DNA from: JAVJUS01 sp040220455
Lineage (GTDB): Bacteria > Pseudomonadota > Alphaproteobacteria > DSM-16000 > Inquilinaceae
Length of the DNA stretch: 64,000 bases
NCBI GenBank assembly: GCA_040220455.1
Contig: JAVJUS010000068.1
Location: forward strand, 1-64,000
Direction of reading: 5' to 3'
Part shown: positions 33,185 through 41,801 of the stretch, piece by piece
Layout: each line of letters opens with the position of its first letter
Numbering within the stretch: position 1 is the stretch's first letter
Translations under genes and position numbers: made by a program
Notes under the pieces: model-generated
Databases searched by the model: none
The model's input: the letters and a program-made list of their open reading frames with translations, nothing else
What the model was told of the DNA's origin: nothing

Positions 33185-34558
33185 ATGCGCGATCGCGTGG
33201 CCGTGGCGGGGGTGATCCTGTCGCTGGTGTTCCTGTCGGCCGTCGGCGGGTCCATGGCGGCGATCCTGAACGTCTTCCCGTTCCCGCTGACCTTCGATGC
33301 CTATCGCGGCGTCGTCGCGCTCTACCAGGCGGCGACGGCCGGCGACGACCCGACCGCGGGCAACGCCTGGGCGCCGGCGCGCGACGACACGCCGGGCGTC
33401 GTCGCCCACGCGCCGGGGCTGACCGCCGGCGGCTACACCCTGTTCACCAGCGGCGTCGGCCCGTCGGCCTGGCTCGTCGACATGGACGGCAGTCTGCGCC
33501 ATTCCTGGCACCTGCCCGTCGCGGCCGTCTGGGACGAGGCCTGGGACGCGCGCTCGCCCCATGCCGGCCCGCCGCCGCCCGAGCGGGTGCACTGGCGCCG
33601 AGCCCATGTCTTCCCGAACGGCGACCTGCTGGCGATCTACTACGTCGCCGGGCGCACGCCCTGGGGGCTCGGCCTGGTCAAGGTGGACCGGGACTCCCGC
33701 CTGCTCTGGTCCTATCCGGGCGCGGTCCATCACGACCTGGAGGTCGCGCCGGACGGCCGGATCTTCACCCTGACCCAGGAGATCCTGACAGAGCCGCGGC
33801 CGGGGTTCGAGGCCCTGGGCGCGCCGCTGATCGTCGACCACGTCACGATCCTGTCGCCCGACGGCGCGGAGGTCGAGCGCATCCCGCTGATCGACGCCTT
33901 CGCCGACTCCCCCTTCGCCGAGGCCCTCGTCCTGCTGCAGAGCGACCGGACGAGCCTGGCCGCCGGCGACGTCATGCACGCCAACGCGATCGACGTGCTG
34001 GACCGAGCGGAGGCGGCCGTGCTGCCCTTCGCCGAGCCGGGGCAGATCCTGCTCTCCCTGCGCTCGATCGACGCGCTCGCCCTGCTCGATCCGCGCCAGC
34101 GCCGGATCACCTGGATGATGACCGGCTCATGGCGGCGCCAGCACGACCCCGACATCCTGCCCGACGGCCGCATCCTGCTGTTCGACAACCGCGGCGGCCT
34201 CGCCGGCGGCGCGACCTCGCGGGTCGTCGAGATCGACCCGGCGACCGGCGGTGTCGTCTGGGCCTATGACGGCGAGCCGGACCGGCCCCTGTGGAGCGCG
34301 ATCCGCAGCGCCCAGGAGCGCCTTGCGAACGGCAACACCCTGATCACCGAGTCCGACGCGGGCCGCATCCTGGAGGTGACGCGCACCGGCGCGATCGCCT
34401 GGGATTTCCGCTCGCCCTTCCGGCGCACCGGCCGCGACGGCGCGCCCTACACGGCCGTGCTCGAATTCGCCCAACGCATCGACCCGGCCCGCCTCGACTT
34501 CCCGCTGGCCGAGCCCGGCGCGCTCGCCTTCCCGATCGCCGGCTCCGCCCTCCCCTGA
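33185..34558 (+). CDS. Arylsulfotransferase (ASST)-like beta-propeller protein
   Basis: A 457-residue exported protein. A hydrophobic N-terminal segment (VAVAGVILSLVFLSAVGGS) may be a signal anchor. The rest is a six-bladed propeller pattern with repeated HxxxxLPNGxLL-like blades: RRAHVFPNGDLLAIYY, HHDLEVAPDGRIFTL, HDPDILPDGRILLFDNRGG and ERLANGNTLITESDAGR. These match arylsulfotransferase-like proteins of the ArsS/ASST family, although canonical catalytic histidines are not certain. The ATG at 33185 has GAGAGAGGGGG upstream. It is followed after 29 nt by a small membrane protein gene. The sulfotransfer activity is inferred from family only. Confidence 0.8.
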   Translation: MRDRVAVAGVILSLVFLSAVGGSMAAILNVFPFPLTFDAYRGVVALYQAATAGDDPTAGNAWAPARDDTPGVVAHAPGLTAGGYTLFTSGVGPSAWLVDMDGSLRHSWHLPVAAVWDEAWDARSPHAGPPPPERVHWRRAHVFPNGDLLAIYYVAGRTPWGLGLVKVDRDSRLLWSYPGAVHHDLEVAPDGRIFTLTQEILTEPRPGFEALGAPLIVDHVTILSPDGAEVERIPLIDAFADSPFAEALVLLQSDRTSLAAGDVMHANAIDVLDRAEAAVLPFAEPGQILLSLRSIDALALLDPRQRRITWMMTGSWRRQHDPDILPDGRILLFDNRGGLAGGATSRVVEIDPATGGVVWAYDGEPDRPLWSAIRSAQERLANGNTLITESDAGRILEVTRTGAIAWDFRSPFRRTGRDGAPYTAVLEFAQRIDPARLDFPLAEPGALAFPIAGSALP

Positions 34559-34587
34559 CCCCGTCCGAAGACAGGAGACGAACCGCC

Positions 34588-34818
34588 ATGCGCCTCGTGA
34601 CCGCCCTGCTCGCCGCCCTCGCCGTCGGCCTGCCCGCCAGCCAGGCCTTCGCCTATATCGGCCCCGGCGCCGGGATCACCCTGATCGGCTCGGTCCTGGG
34701 CCTCGCCGCCGCGCTGATCCTGGCGCTGGGCATGACCGTGGCCTGGCCGCTGCGCGCCTGGCGCCGCCAGCGCCGGGCCCGCGCCACCGCGGGCCGGGAC
34801 GCGGGCGCCGCCGAGTGA
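34588..34818 (+). CDS. Small signal-peptide/membrane protein with YIGPGAG motif
   Basis: A 76-residue protein. The N-terminal 22 residues look like a signal peptide (ALAVGLPASQAFA), then YIGPGAGITLIGSVLG, a membrane helix to about residue 53, and a basic tail (RAWRRQRRARATAGRD). I recognise YIGPGAG as a recurrent motif of small proteins adjacent to ASST-like or phosphatase-like genes, without known function. The ATG is preceded by AGGAGA. It lies in a probable operon with the ASST-like gene and the following membrane protein. Confidence 0.75.
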   Translation: MRLVTALLAALAVGLPASQAFAYIGPGAGITLIGSVLGLAAALILALGMTVAWPLRAWRRQRRARATAGRDAGAAE

Positions 34819-34882
34819 GCGCGACCCACCGAAGCGCCGGCCGCCCGGATGCCGACCGCCACCGGCCGACGGAGCCCCGCCG

Positions 34883-35338
34883 ATGAGCGAGACCCTCGCC
34901 ATGGCCGCATTGCCCTTCGCGCTGGCCGACGCCGCGATGGCGCTCGCCCTGCCGGGATTGGCGCGGCTCCTCCTTTGGGGTGTCGTGGCGGGTGCGGCCT
35001 CGATGCTGCTCTACCGCGCCGTCTCGCCGCAGCGCCGGCTCGCCCGGACGCGCCGGGCGGCGGCGGCGGCGCGGCGGCGTCTCGCCGGGCATGACGGCGA
35101 CGCGGCGACGCTGGGCCGGCTGGTGCGCCGCTCGCTCGGCCTGTCGCTCACCCATCTGCGCCTGGCGATCGGGCCGACGATGCTCGCCGGCCTGCCGGTG
35201 CTGGCCGTCGCCGCCTGGATCGGGCAGGCCTACGCCCCCGCCGCCGGGGCCGGCTTTCTCGCCCACTGGGCCTGGCCGTTCTTCGGCGCGGTGCTGGCCG
35301 CTTCCCTGGCGCTCAAGTCCGCCCTGCGCATCGCCTGA
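34883..35338 (+). CDS. Integral membrane protein, possibly Oxa1/DUF106-like
   Basis: A 151-residue protein with three hydrophobic segments (about residues 25-45, 92-115 and 120-148). A basic coiled region (RRLARTRRAAAAARRRLAGHDGD) separates the first segment from the rest. The layout of one helix, a cytoplasmic charged hairpin and two helices resembles DUF106/EMC3/YidC-like insertase-superfamily proteins. That similarity is only an impression from topology. It is the third gene of the ASST-like group (65 nt after the YIGPGAG gene). Confidence 0.65.
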   Translation: MSETLAMAALPFALADAAMALALPGLARLLLWGVVAGAASMLLYRAVSPQRRLARTRRAAAAARRRLAGHDGDAATLGRLVRRSLGLSLTHLRLAIGPTMLAGLPVLAVAAWIGQAYAPAAGAGFLAHWAWPFFGAVLAASLALKSALRIA

Positions 35339-35365
35339 GGGCGGGGCGGGCGGCGGGACGGCGAG

Positions 35366-35398
35366 GCGTCGGGCTCGCTTCGCTCGGCCGACCTACGG
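35366..35398. repeat. Dispersed intergenic repeat R1, copy 1 (half)
   Basis: A half copy reading GTCGGGCTCGCTTCGCTCG followed by GCCGACCTACGG. The same element occurs as a near-complete palindrome at 42779-42866 and as 61417-61454. Confidence 0.6.
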
Positions 35399-35525
35399 CA
35401 GAGACGGGCTCGATCCGCCGGGTGGGCATTGTGCCGAATGCGCCGTGGACGGCCCGGGCGCGGGCTGCTACCCCGTCGCTCGCCCGGTGCCCCCGTTCCG
35501 CCCCCATCCGAGAGGCAGCCGCCCC

Positions 35526-36107
35526 GTGCTCCGCAAGCTCTACGACTGGACCCTGCGCCAGGCCGGCCATCGGCGCGCCATGCCGGTGCTGGGCGCGGTC
35601 TCCTTCGCCGAAAGCTCGGTCTTCCCGATCCCGCCGGACGTCCTGCTGATTCCGATGATCCTGGCCGATCGGCGCCGGGCCTGGCGCATCGCGGCCTGGT
35701 GCACCCTGACCTCGGTCCTGGGCGGGCTGGCCGGCTGGCTGATCGGCTGGGGCCTCTACGAATCCGTCGGCCGGCCGGTGCTGGAGTTCTACGGCTATCT
35801 CGACAAGTTCGAGGACTTCAGCCAGCGCTACAACGAATGGGGCGCCTGGATCGTCTTCGGCGCCGGGCTGACGCCGTTCCCCTACAAGGTGATCACCATC
35901 GCCTCGGGCGTGACGGGGCTCAATCTCTGGGTCTTCATGGTCGCCTCGGTGCTGGCGCGGGGCCTGCGGTTCTTCATCGTCGCCGCGCTGCTGTGGAAGT
36001 TCGGCCCCTGGATCCGCGCCTTCATCGAGAAGTACCTGGGCCTGCTGACGATCGCCTTCTTCGCCCTGCTGATCGGCGGCTTCGTCGCCCTGCGCTACCT
36101 GCACTGA
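35526..36107 (+). CDS. YqaA/DedA-like (SNARE-associated/VTT domain) membrane protein
   Basis: A 193-residue inner-membrane protein of the VTT/DedA superfamily. Members act as lipid scramblases or transporters (for example undecaprenyl-phosphate flippases) and in envelope maintenance. Signature segments are VSFAESSVFPIPPDVLLIPM, FGAGLTPFPYKVITIASG and LARGLRFFIVAALLWKFG; the E and R residues there match the re-entrant-loop motifs. Five helices are predicted. GTG at 35526 is chosen as the only start close to LYDWTL, with GAGAGG upstream. Convergent or co-directional linkage to other genes is not evident. Confidence 0.88.
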   Translation: MLRKLYDWTLRQAGHRRAMPVLGAVSFAESSVFPIPPDVLLIPMILADRRRAWRIAAWCTLTSVLGGLAGWLIGWGLYESVGRPVLEFYGYLDKFEDFSQRYNEWGAWIVFGAGLTPFPYKVITIASGVTGLNLWVFMVASVLARGLRFFIVAALLWKFGPWIRAFIEKYLGLLTIAFFALLIGGFVALRYLH

Positions 36108-36150
36108 CCGCCGGCGGCGCGCGGCGGCGATATCGAGAGAGGGGGCGGCG

Positions 36151-36708
36151 ATGCCGCGCCCCCTTATCGCGGGCCGCCAGGGCGGCTATATCCTCGGGCG
36201 CATGACAGCGACTCCGACCCGATACGCCCCGGCCGCCGTCGGCGCGGCCAGCCTCGCCCTGCTCCTGGGCGCGCTCGGCTTCCAGTACCTGGGCGGGCTG
36301 GCGCCCTGCCCGCTCTGTCTCTGGCAGCGCTGGCCGCACGGGGTCGTGATCGCGCTGGGTGTCGTCGGCCTCGCGGTGGCCGGACGGCCGACGGCGCGCG
36401 CCGTGGTGCTGGGGCTGGCGGGCCTGGCCCTGACCGTGGGCGCGGGCATCGCGCTCTACCATGTCGGAGTCGAGCAGGCCTGGTGGGAGGGCACGACCGC
36501 CTGCACCGGCGGCGCCGCCAGCGCCGGGGGCGACAGCGTCGACGCCCTGCGCCAGCAGCTCTTCGAGACCGAGCTGGTGCGCTGCGACGCGGTCGCCTGG
36601 TCGCTGCTCGGCATTTCCATGGCCGGCTGGAACGGCCTGATCTCTGTCGCCGTGGCGGCCTTCGCCTTCGCCGCGGCGGCCTCGAGCCTGCGGGAGCGCT
36701 CCCGATGA
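36151..36708 (+). CDS. dsbB: Disulfide bond formation protein DsbB
   Basis: A 185-residue four-helix membrane quinone oxidoreductase that reoxidises DsbA. The first periplasmic-facing redox pair is in APCPLCLWQR and the second pair is formed by cysteines in TTACTGG and VRCDAVAWS. The ATG at 36151 has a strong GAGAGGGGG site. ATG at 36202 (MTATPTRYA) would remove 17 residues, which is closer to the usual DsbB N-terminus but has a weak ribosome site. Its stop overlaps the coq7 start (ATGA), so the two are coupled. Confidence 0.92.
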   Translation: MPRPLIAGRQGGYILGRMTATPTRYAPAAVGAASLALLLGALGFQYLGGLAPCPLCLWQRWPHGVVIALGVVGLAVAGRPTARAVVLGLAGLALTVGAGIALYHVGVEQAWWEGTTACTGGAASAGGDSVDALRQQLFETELVRCDAVAWSLLGISMAGWNGLISVAVAAFAFAAAASSLRERSR

Positions 36709-37403
36709 CCGTGCGAACCGCCGACATCCCCCGCGCCAGCGCCAACGACGATATGACGCCGGGTTCGGACAGAAGCGACGGCCCGGACTCCGCGGTCGGG
36801 GCGGAAGGCAACCTGGCCGCGCGCGCCTGGCGCCGGCGCTGGGGCCGCGCGCCGACGCCCCGGCCGCTGCCCGGCGACCCGGACCGGCGCCGTCGCCTCG
36901 AGCGGCTGATGCGCGTCGACCTCGCGGGCGAATACGGCGCCAAGCGGATCTACGAGGGCCAGCTCGCCATCCTCGGCGACACCGAGGACGGCCCGCTGCT
37001 GGTCCACATGGCCGAGCAGGAGGCAGTCCACCTGGCGACCTTCCAGCGCCTGCTGCCCGAGCACGGCGTCCGGCCGACGGCGCTGCACCCGCTCTGGCAC
37101 GCGGCCGGCTTCGCGCTCGGCGCCGGCACGGCCCTGATGGGCCGGCGCGCCGCCATGGCCTGCACCGTGGCCGTCGAGGAGGTCATCGACCGCCACTACG
37201 CCGACCAGATCGACCGGCTCGACGACACGGAAGCCGGCGACGCGGCCCTGCGCGCGACGCTGGAGCGATTCCGCGCCGAGGAACTGGAGCACCGGGACAT
37301 CGGCCTGGACAACGAGGCGGAGAAGGCGCCGGGCTACCGCCTGCTCACCGCCGCCATCAAGACCGGCTCCCGCCTCGCGATCCGGCTGTCGGAGCGGGTC
37401 TAG
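36705..37403 (+). CDS. coq7: 5-demethoxyubiquinol 5-hydroxylase Coq7
   Basis: A 232-residue diiron hydroxylase of ubiquinone synthesis. The ligand motifs are DLAGEYGAKRIYEGQ, MAEQEAVH, CTVAVEEVIDRHY and RAEELEHRDIG (ExxH pairs). A 60-residue Arg/Pro-rich N-terminal extension precedes the domain and is longer than usual. The ATG at 36705 overlaps the dsbB stop. Coq7 is widespread in alphaproteobacteria, where it replaces UbiF, and its presence supports that assignment. Confidence 0.95.
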   Translation: MTVRTADIPRASANDDMTPGSDRSDGPDSAVGAEGNLAARAWRRRWGRAPTPRPLPGDPDRRRRLERLMRVDLAGEYGAKRIYEGQLAILGDTEDGPLLVHMAEQEAVHLATFQRLLPEHGVRPTALHPLWHAAGFALGAGTALMGRRAAMACTVAVEEVIDRHYADQIDRLDDTEAGDAALRATLERFRAEELEHRDIGLDNEAEKAPGYRLLTAAIKTGSRLAIRLSERV

Positions 37404-37538
37404 CGGGCTCCGCTGCGGCGGCGCGCCTGGCGAGCGTCTCCGGCCTTACGCCTTTCGGCCGGGGCGGGTTACACTGGAGTTCGCGAATCGTTCCCGTCGC
37501 CGAACGGCCATTGCCGGACGCCCGGAGCAGAGACCTCC

Positions 37539-39224
37539 ATGCCCGCCGCCCTGTCGCTCGATCCCGTCGCCCTGATCGCCGGCCTCGCCGTCGGCGCGCT
37601 GGCCGCCTTGCTGGCCGCCGTCCTCGCCGGGCGGGCGCGCGCGTCCCGGGCCGAAGCGGAACGGGTGCGCCTGGCCGGGGAGCTGGAGGCGGCCCGCACC
37701 CAGGTCGAGGCGCTGCGCGCGGAGACGGCCGAGCGCGACCGCCTGATCGCCGAGGAGCGGTCCAAGCTGTCGGAGGAGGCGGCTCGCCGCGCCCGGGCGG
37801 AGGAGCGGGCGAGCCGGCTCGACGACCTGGACGCCCAGATGAAGGAGAAGAACAAGGACCTGGCGCATCTCCATGCCGAGCGGGCGCGCCTCGCCGAGGC
37901 GCTGGACGCGGAGAAGAAGGCCGGGCAGGAGAAGCTGGCCCTGCTGGAGGAGGCGCGGGTCAAGCTCCAGGACTCCTTCAAGGCCCTGTCGGCGGAGGCT
38001 CTGTCGGCAAACAACGCCACCTTCCTGGAACTGGCCCGGACCAAGCTGGAGAAGTTCCAGGAGAGCGCGAAGGAGGATCTGGGCCAGCGCCAGAAGGCGG
38101 TCCAGGACCTGGTGACGCCGGTCCAGACGGCGCTGCAGAAGATGGACACCCAGATCCAGCAGATGGAGAAGGCGCGCTCCGGCGCCTACGAGGGGCTGCG
38201 CCAGCAGGTGACATCCCTGGTCCAGACCCAGGAGCAGTTGAAGGGCGAGACGGCGAGCCTGGTGCGCGCCCTGCGCACCCCCTCGGCGCGCGGTCGCTGG
38301 GGGGAGATCCAGCTCCGCCGCGTGGTCGAGATGGCGGGCATGCTCGACCATTGCGACTTCTTCGAGCAGCAGGGCGGCACCGATCGGCGCGAGGAGGCCG
38401 ACGGCGCGCGGCTGCGCCCCGACCTGGTTGTCCGGCTGCCCGGCGGCAAGTCGATCGTGGTCGACGCCAAGACGCCGCTGGAGGCCTATCTCGCCGCGAT
38501 CGAGGCGCCGGATGACGAGAGCCGGCGCACCCAGATGGTGCGCCACGCCCGCCAGGTGCGCGAGCACATGCGCATGCTGGGCGGCAAGCAGTACTGGGCG
38601 AACCTGGACGCGACGCCGGAATTCGTCGTGCTGTTCCTGCCCGGGGAGGCCTTCTTCTCCGCCGCGCTGGAGCACGACCCGGCGCTGATCGAGGCCGGCA
38701 TCGACCAGTCGGTGATCCCGGCGACGCCGACGACGCTGATCGCGCTGCTGCGCGCGGTCGCCTATGGCTGGCGCCAGGAGCGGCTGGCCGAGAACGCGCA
38801 GAAGATCAGCCAGCTCGGCCGCGACCTCTACGACCGGCTGTCGAGCCTGTCGGGGCACATGGACAAGCTGGGCCGCGATCTCGGCCGGTCGGTCGAGAGC
38901 TACAACAAGGCCGTCGGCTCGCTGGAGACCCGCGTACTGTCGGGCGCGCGCAAGTTCCGCGACCTGGACGCCGCGCCGGAAGCCAAGGAGCTGGCCGAGC
39001 TCTCGCCGATCGAGCAGACACCCCGGCCACTGACATCGCCCGAGCTGCTGACCGACGCGATCGGGCATGACGACGACTCGGGCGGGGCAGGGGGCGGCCA
39101 GGACGGCGAGTCGAGCGGGACCGCGGACGGCGCCACGTATGACGACCGGGACGGCGCCCAGCGCGGCCTTGACCCCGAGGGATCGGCTCCGTATCTGGAA
39201 CGGGCGGCCGGCGACGGCCGCTGA
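37539..39224 (+). CDS. rmuC: DNA recombination protein RmuC
   Basis: A 561-residue protein implicated in limiting DNA inversion and in genome stability, with a nuclease-like fold. Residues 10-32 form an N-terminal membrane-spanning or hydrophobic segment. A long coiled coil follows (about residues 35-270, Glu/Lys/Ala-rich). The conserved RmuC core has RGRWGEIQLRRVVEMAG, SIVVDAKTPLEAYLAA and VIPATPTTLIALLRAVAYGW. The C-terminal tail is acidic and low complexity. The ATG at 37539 is preceded by a CCCGGAG-like site. def follows after 87 nt. Confidence 0.95.
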   Translation: MPAALSLDPVALIAGLAVGALAALLAAVLAGRARASRAEAERVRLAGELEAARTQVEALRAETAERDRLIAEERSKLSEEAARRARAEERASRLDDLDAQMKEKNKDLAHLHAERARLAEALDAEKKAGQEKLALLEEARVKLQDSFKALSAEALSANNATFLELARTKLEKFQESAKEDLGQRQKAVQDLVTPVQTALQKMDTQIQQMEKARSGAYEGLRQQVTSLVQTQEQLKGETASLVRALRTPSARGRWGEIQLRRVVEMAGMLDHCDFFEQQGGTDRREEADGARLRPDLVVRLPGGKSIVVDAKTPLEAYLAAIEAPDDESRRTQMVRHARQVREHMRMLGGKQYWANLDATPEFVVLFLPGEAFFSAALEHDPALIEAGIDQSVIPATPTTLIALLRAVAYGWRQERLAENAQKISQLGRDLYDRLSSLSGHMDKLGRDLGRSVESYNKAVGSLETRVLSGARKFRDLDAAPEAKELAELSPIEQTPRPLTSPELLTDAIGHDDDSGGAGGGQDGESSGTADGATYDDRDGAQRGLDPEGSAPYLERAAGDGR

Positions 39225-39311
39225 CGGCCCGCACCGCCCCGGCGCGCGCGGACGGCGCCGACCCCGACCGAGCCCCGCGCGCCTTCGAGCCTTCCGGACG
39301 CCGACCGAGCC

Positions 39312-39827
39312 ATGGCGAAGCGCGAGATCCTGATCGCCCCGCACCCGACCCTGAAGAAGCCCGCCGCGCGGGTGGAGGGCGTCGACGCGGAGGTGCGCAC
39401 GCTCATGGACGACATGCTGGAGACCATGTACGAGGCGCCGGGCATCGGCCTGGCCGCGCCGCAGGTCGGCGTGCTCCGCCGGGTGATCGTGCTCGACGTC
39501 GCCAACAAGGGCGAGGCGCCGGCGCCCCTGCGGCTCGCCAATCCGGACGTGCTGTGGCGCTCGGAGGATCTCGCCGAGTACGAGGAGGGCTGCCTCTCCC
39601 TGCCCGAGCAGTACGCCCCCGTCACCCGGCCGGCGCGCTGCAAGGTCGGCTATCTGGACGAGAACGGCATCGCCCGGGAGATCGAGGCCGACGGCCTGCT
39701 GGCGACCTGCCTGCAGCACGAGATCGACCACCTCGACGGCATCCTGTTCACCGACCACCTCTCGGCGATCAAGCGCTCGATGATCATGCGCAAGCTCGCC
39801 AAGTGGAAACGCGCCAACGCGGCATGA
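39312..39827 (+). CDS. def: Peptide deformylase
   Basis: A 171-residue Fe2+/Zn2+ metalloenzyme that removes the formyl group from nascent proteins. All three motifs are present: GIGLAAPQVGV, EEGCLSLPE with the metal cysteine, and QHEIDHLDGILF with the HExxH histidines. It is in the classical def-fmt(-truA) group, here with a 253-nt gap to fmt that contains a palindromic repeat. The length is standard for type I enzymes. Confidence 0.98.
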   Translation: MAKREILIAPHPTLKKPAARVEGVDAEVRTLMDDMLETMYEAPGIGLAAPQVGVLRRVIVLDVANKGEAPAPLRLANPDVLWRSEDLAEYEEGCLSLPEQYAPVTRPARCKVGYLDENGIAREIEADGLLATCLQHEIDHLDGILFTDHLSAIKRSMIMRKLAKWKRANAA

Positions 39828-39879
39828 CAGGCCGCGCCGCGCTCGTCCCTATAGCCGTTCCTCCGCCGCGGGCAGCGGA

Positions 39880-40018
39880 TCCAGCCCTCTCCCGGAGGGA
39901 GAGGGAGGGACCCGCGGCCGTCAGGCCGTGGGAGAGTGAGGGGTTGCAGACCGAAGAACACCGCTCGTCAGCCTGCAACCCCTCACCCTGTCCCTCTCCC
40001 TCGGGGAGAGGGGACGCG
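39880..40018. repeat. Intergenic palindromic repeat between def and fmt
   Basis: GTGAGGGGTTGCAG (39936-39949) and CTGCAACCCCTCAC (39973-39986) form a perfect 14-bp inverted repeat around a 23-nt loop. It is flanked on both sides by CCCTCTCCC-type sequences (39885-39909 and 39992-40010), which extend the pairing imperfectly. The G/C-rich CCCTCTCCC blocks recall REP/MITE-like elements of proteobacteria. It could also shape mRNA between def and fmt. Confidence 0.7.
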
Positions 40019-40080
40019 AGTGGCATATCGCGTGGCCCTCGCGCCGGTCACGGCGTCATCGCGCACTCCGGACCGCCGGC

Positions 40081-41013
40081 ATGACTGCGCCGCTGCGCCT
40101 CGCCTTCATGGGCACGCCGGAATTCGCGGTGCCGGCGCTCGACGCCCTGGTCGCGGCGGGCCACGAGATCGCCGCGGTGTACACCCAGCCGCCGCGCCCG
40201 GCCGGCCGCGGGCACAGGCTCACGCCCTCCCCCGTCCAGGCTGCCGCGGCGCGCCATGGCCTGGCCGTGCGCCACCCAGAACGGCTGAAGGACCCGGAAG
40301 AGCAGGCGGCCTTCGCCGCGCTCGACCTCGACGTGGCCGTGGTCGCCGCCTACGGCCTGATCCTGCCGCGCGCGATCCTGGACGCGCCGCGGCTCGGCTG
40401 CGTCAACATCCATGCCTCCCTGCTGCCGCGCTGGCGCGGCGCCGCGCCGATCCAGCGCGCGATCCTGGAGGGCGACGCGCAGACCGGGATCACCATCATG
40501 ATGATGGCGCCGGGCCTCGATACCGGGCCGATGCTGCTGGCCGAGGCCTTGCAGATCGGGCCGGACACGACCGCCGGCGAGCTTCACGACAGGCTGGCGG
40601 CGCTCGGCGCCCGGCTGATCGGCCCCGCCCTCGACGGTCTCGCCGAGGGTACTCTGACGCCCGAGCCGCAGCCGGAGGCCGGCGTGACCTACGCGGCCAA
40701 GATCACGGCCGAGGACGGGCGCATGACCTTCGCCGACGCCGAGCGGGAGCTGCGCCGGGTCCGCGCCCTGGCGCCGCGCCCGGGCGGCTGGATGGCGCAC
40801 GAGGGAGAGCGCCTGCGCGTGCTCGCGGTTGAGCCCGCGCCGGACGCCCCGCCGGGCGCGCCGGGCGAGGTCGTCGACGAGCGCCTCGCCATCGCCTGCG
40901 CCACCGGCGGGGCGATCCGGCCGACCCGGCTGCAGCGTCCGGGCCGGCCGCCCCACGATGTCGACGCCTTCCTGCGCGGCCATGCGATGCCGCCGGGCAC
41001 CCGGCTGGCATGA
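40081..41013 (+). CDS. fmt: Methionyl-tRNA formyltransferase
   Basis: A 310-residue cytosolic enzyme that formylates initiator Met-tRNA using 10-formyl-THF. The catalytic residues Asn, His and Asp are in CVNIHASLLPRWRGAAPIQR and MAPGLDTGPML. The N-terminal start RLAFMGTPEFAVPAL is canonical. Its last codons overlap the truA start (ATGA), so translation is coupled. Length is normal. Confidence 0.98.
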   Translation: MTAPLRLAFMGTPEFAVPALDALVAAGHEIAAVYTQPPRPAGRGHRLTPSPVQAAAARHGLAVRHPERLKDPEEQAAFAALDLDVAVVAAYGLILPRAILDAPRLGCVNIHASLLPRWRGAAPIQRAILEGDAQTGITIMMMAPGLDTGPMLLAEALQIGPDTTAGELHDRLAALGARLIGPALDGLAEGTLTPEPQPEAGVTYAAKITAEDGRMTFADAERELRRVRALAPRPGGWMAHEGERLRVLAVEPAPDAPPGAPGEVVDERLAIACATGGAIRPTRLQRPGRPPHDVDAFLRGHAMPPGTRLA

Positions 41014-41753
41014 CGCGCTACAAGCTGGTCATCGAGTATGACGGCCGGCCCTTCGTCGGCTGGCAGCGCCAGGACAACGGCCCCTCGGTCCAGGAAGCGC
41101 TGGAGACCGCGATCCATCGCTTCTGCGGCGAGGATGTCCGAACGCAAGCCGCCGGGCGCACCGACGCGGGCGTTCACGCGCTGGGCCAGGTCGCCCATGC
41201 CGACATCGCCAGGCCCACGACCGCCGAAACGGTACGCGACGCGCTCAACCACCACCTCAAGCCCCACCCGGTCGCCGTCCTGTCGGCAGAGCCGGTCGGC
41301 GAGGATTTCGAGGCGCGTTTCTCGGCCATCGGGCGGGCCTATCTCTACCGCGTGCTCGACCGCCGCGCGCCGCCGACGCTGGATGCCGGCCGGGTCTGGC
41401 ACGTGCCCAAGGGGCTCGACGAGCGCGCCATGGCCGACGCCGCCACGGTCCTGGTCGGCCATCACGACTTCACCAGCTTCCGGGCGAAGGAGTGCCAGGC
41501 GGCGAGCCCGGTGAAGACGCTCGATCGGTTGAGCGTCACCCGCCAGGGGGACGAAGTGCGGATCGAAGCGGCCGCCCGTTCGTTCCTGCATCATCAGGTC
41601 CGCAATATCGTGGGCACGCTCAAGCTGGTCGGCGACGGGAAATGGTCTCGGGCGGACGTGGCCGCCGCGCTGGCGGCGCGCGACCGCGCCGCGGCCGGGC
41701 CCACGGCGCCGGCCCAAGGTCTCTATCTGACGGCGGTGCGCTACCCGGGCTGA
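41010..41753 (+). CDS. truA: tRNA pseudouridine(38-40) synthase
   Basis: A 247-residue pseudouridine synthase acting on the anticodon stem-loop. The catalytic aspartate is D52 in QAAGRTDAGVHALGQ. The motifs RAYLYRVLDR and FLHHQVRNIVG are also canonical. The ATG overlaps the fmt stop. It completes the def-fmt-truA group. Confidence 0.97.
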   Translation: MTRYKLVIEYDGRPFVGWQRQDNGPSVQEALETAIHRFCGEDVRTQAAGRTDAGVHALGQVAHADIARPTTAETVRDALNHHLKPHPVAVLSAEPVGEDFEARFSAIGRAYLYRVLDRRAPPTLDAGRVWHVPKGLDERAMADAATVLVGHHDFTSFRAKECQAASPVKTLDRLSVTRQGDEVRIEAAARSFLHHQVRNIVGTLKLVGDGKWSRADVAAALAARDRAAAGPTAPAQGLYLTAVRYPG

Positions 41754-41801
41754 CCGGGGTACGGAGGACGCCGCCCGTCTTGCCGCAGGGGGAACCGCGC
41801 C

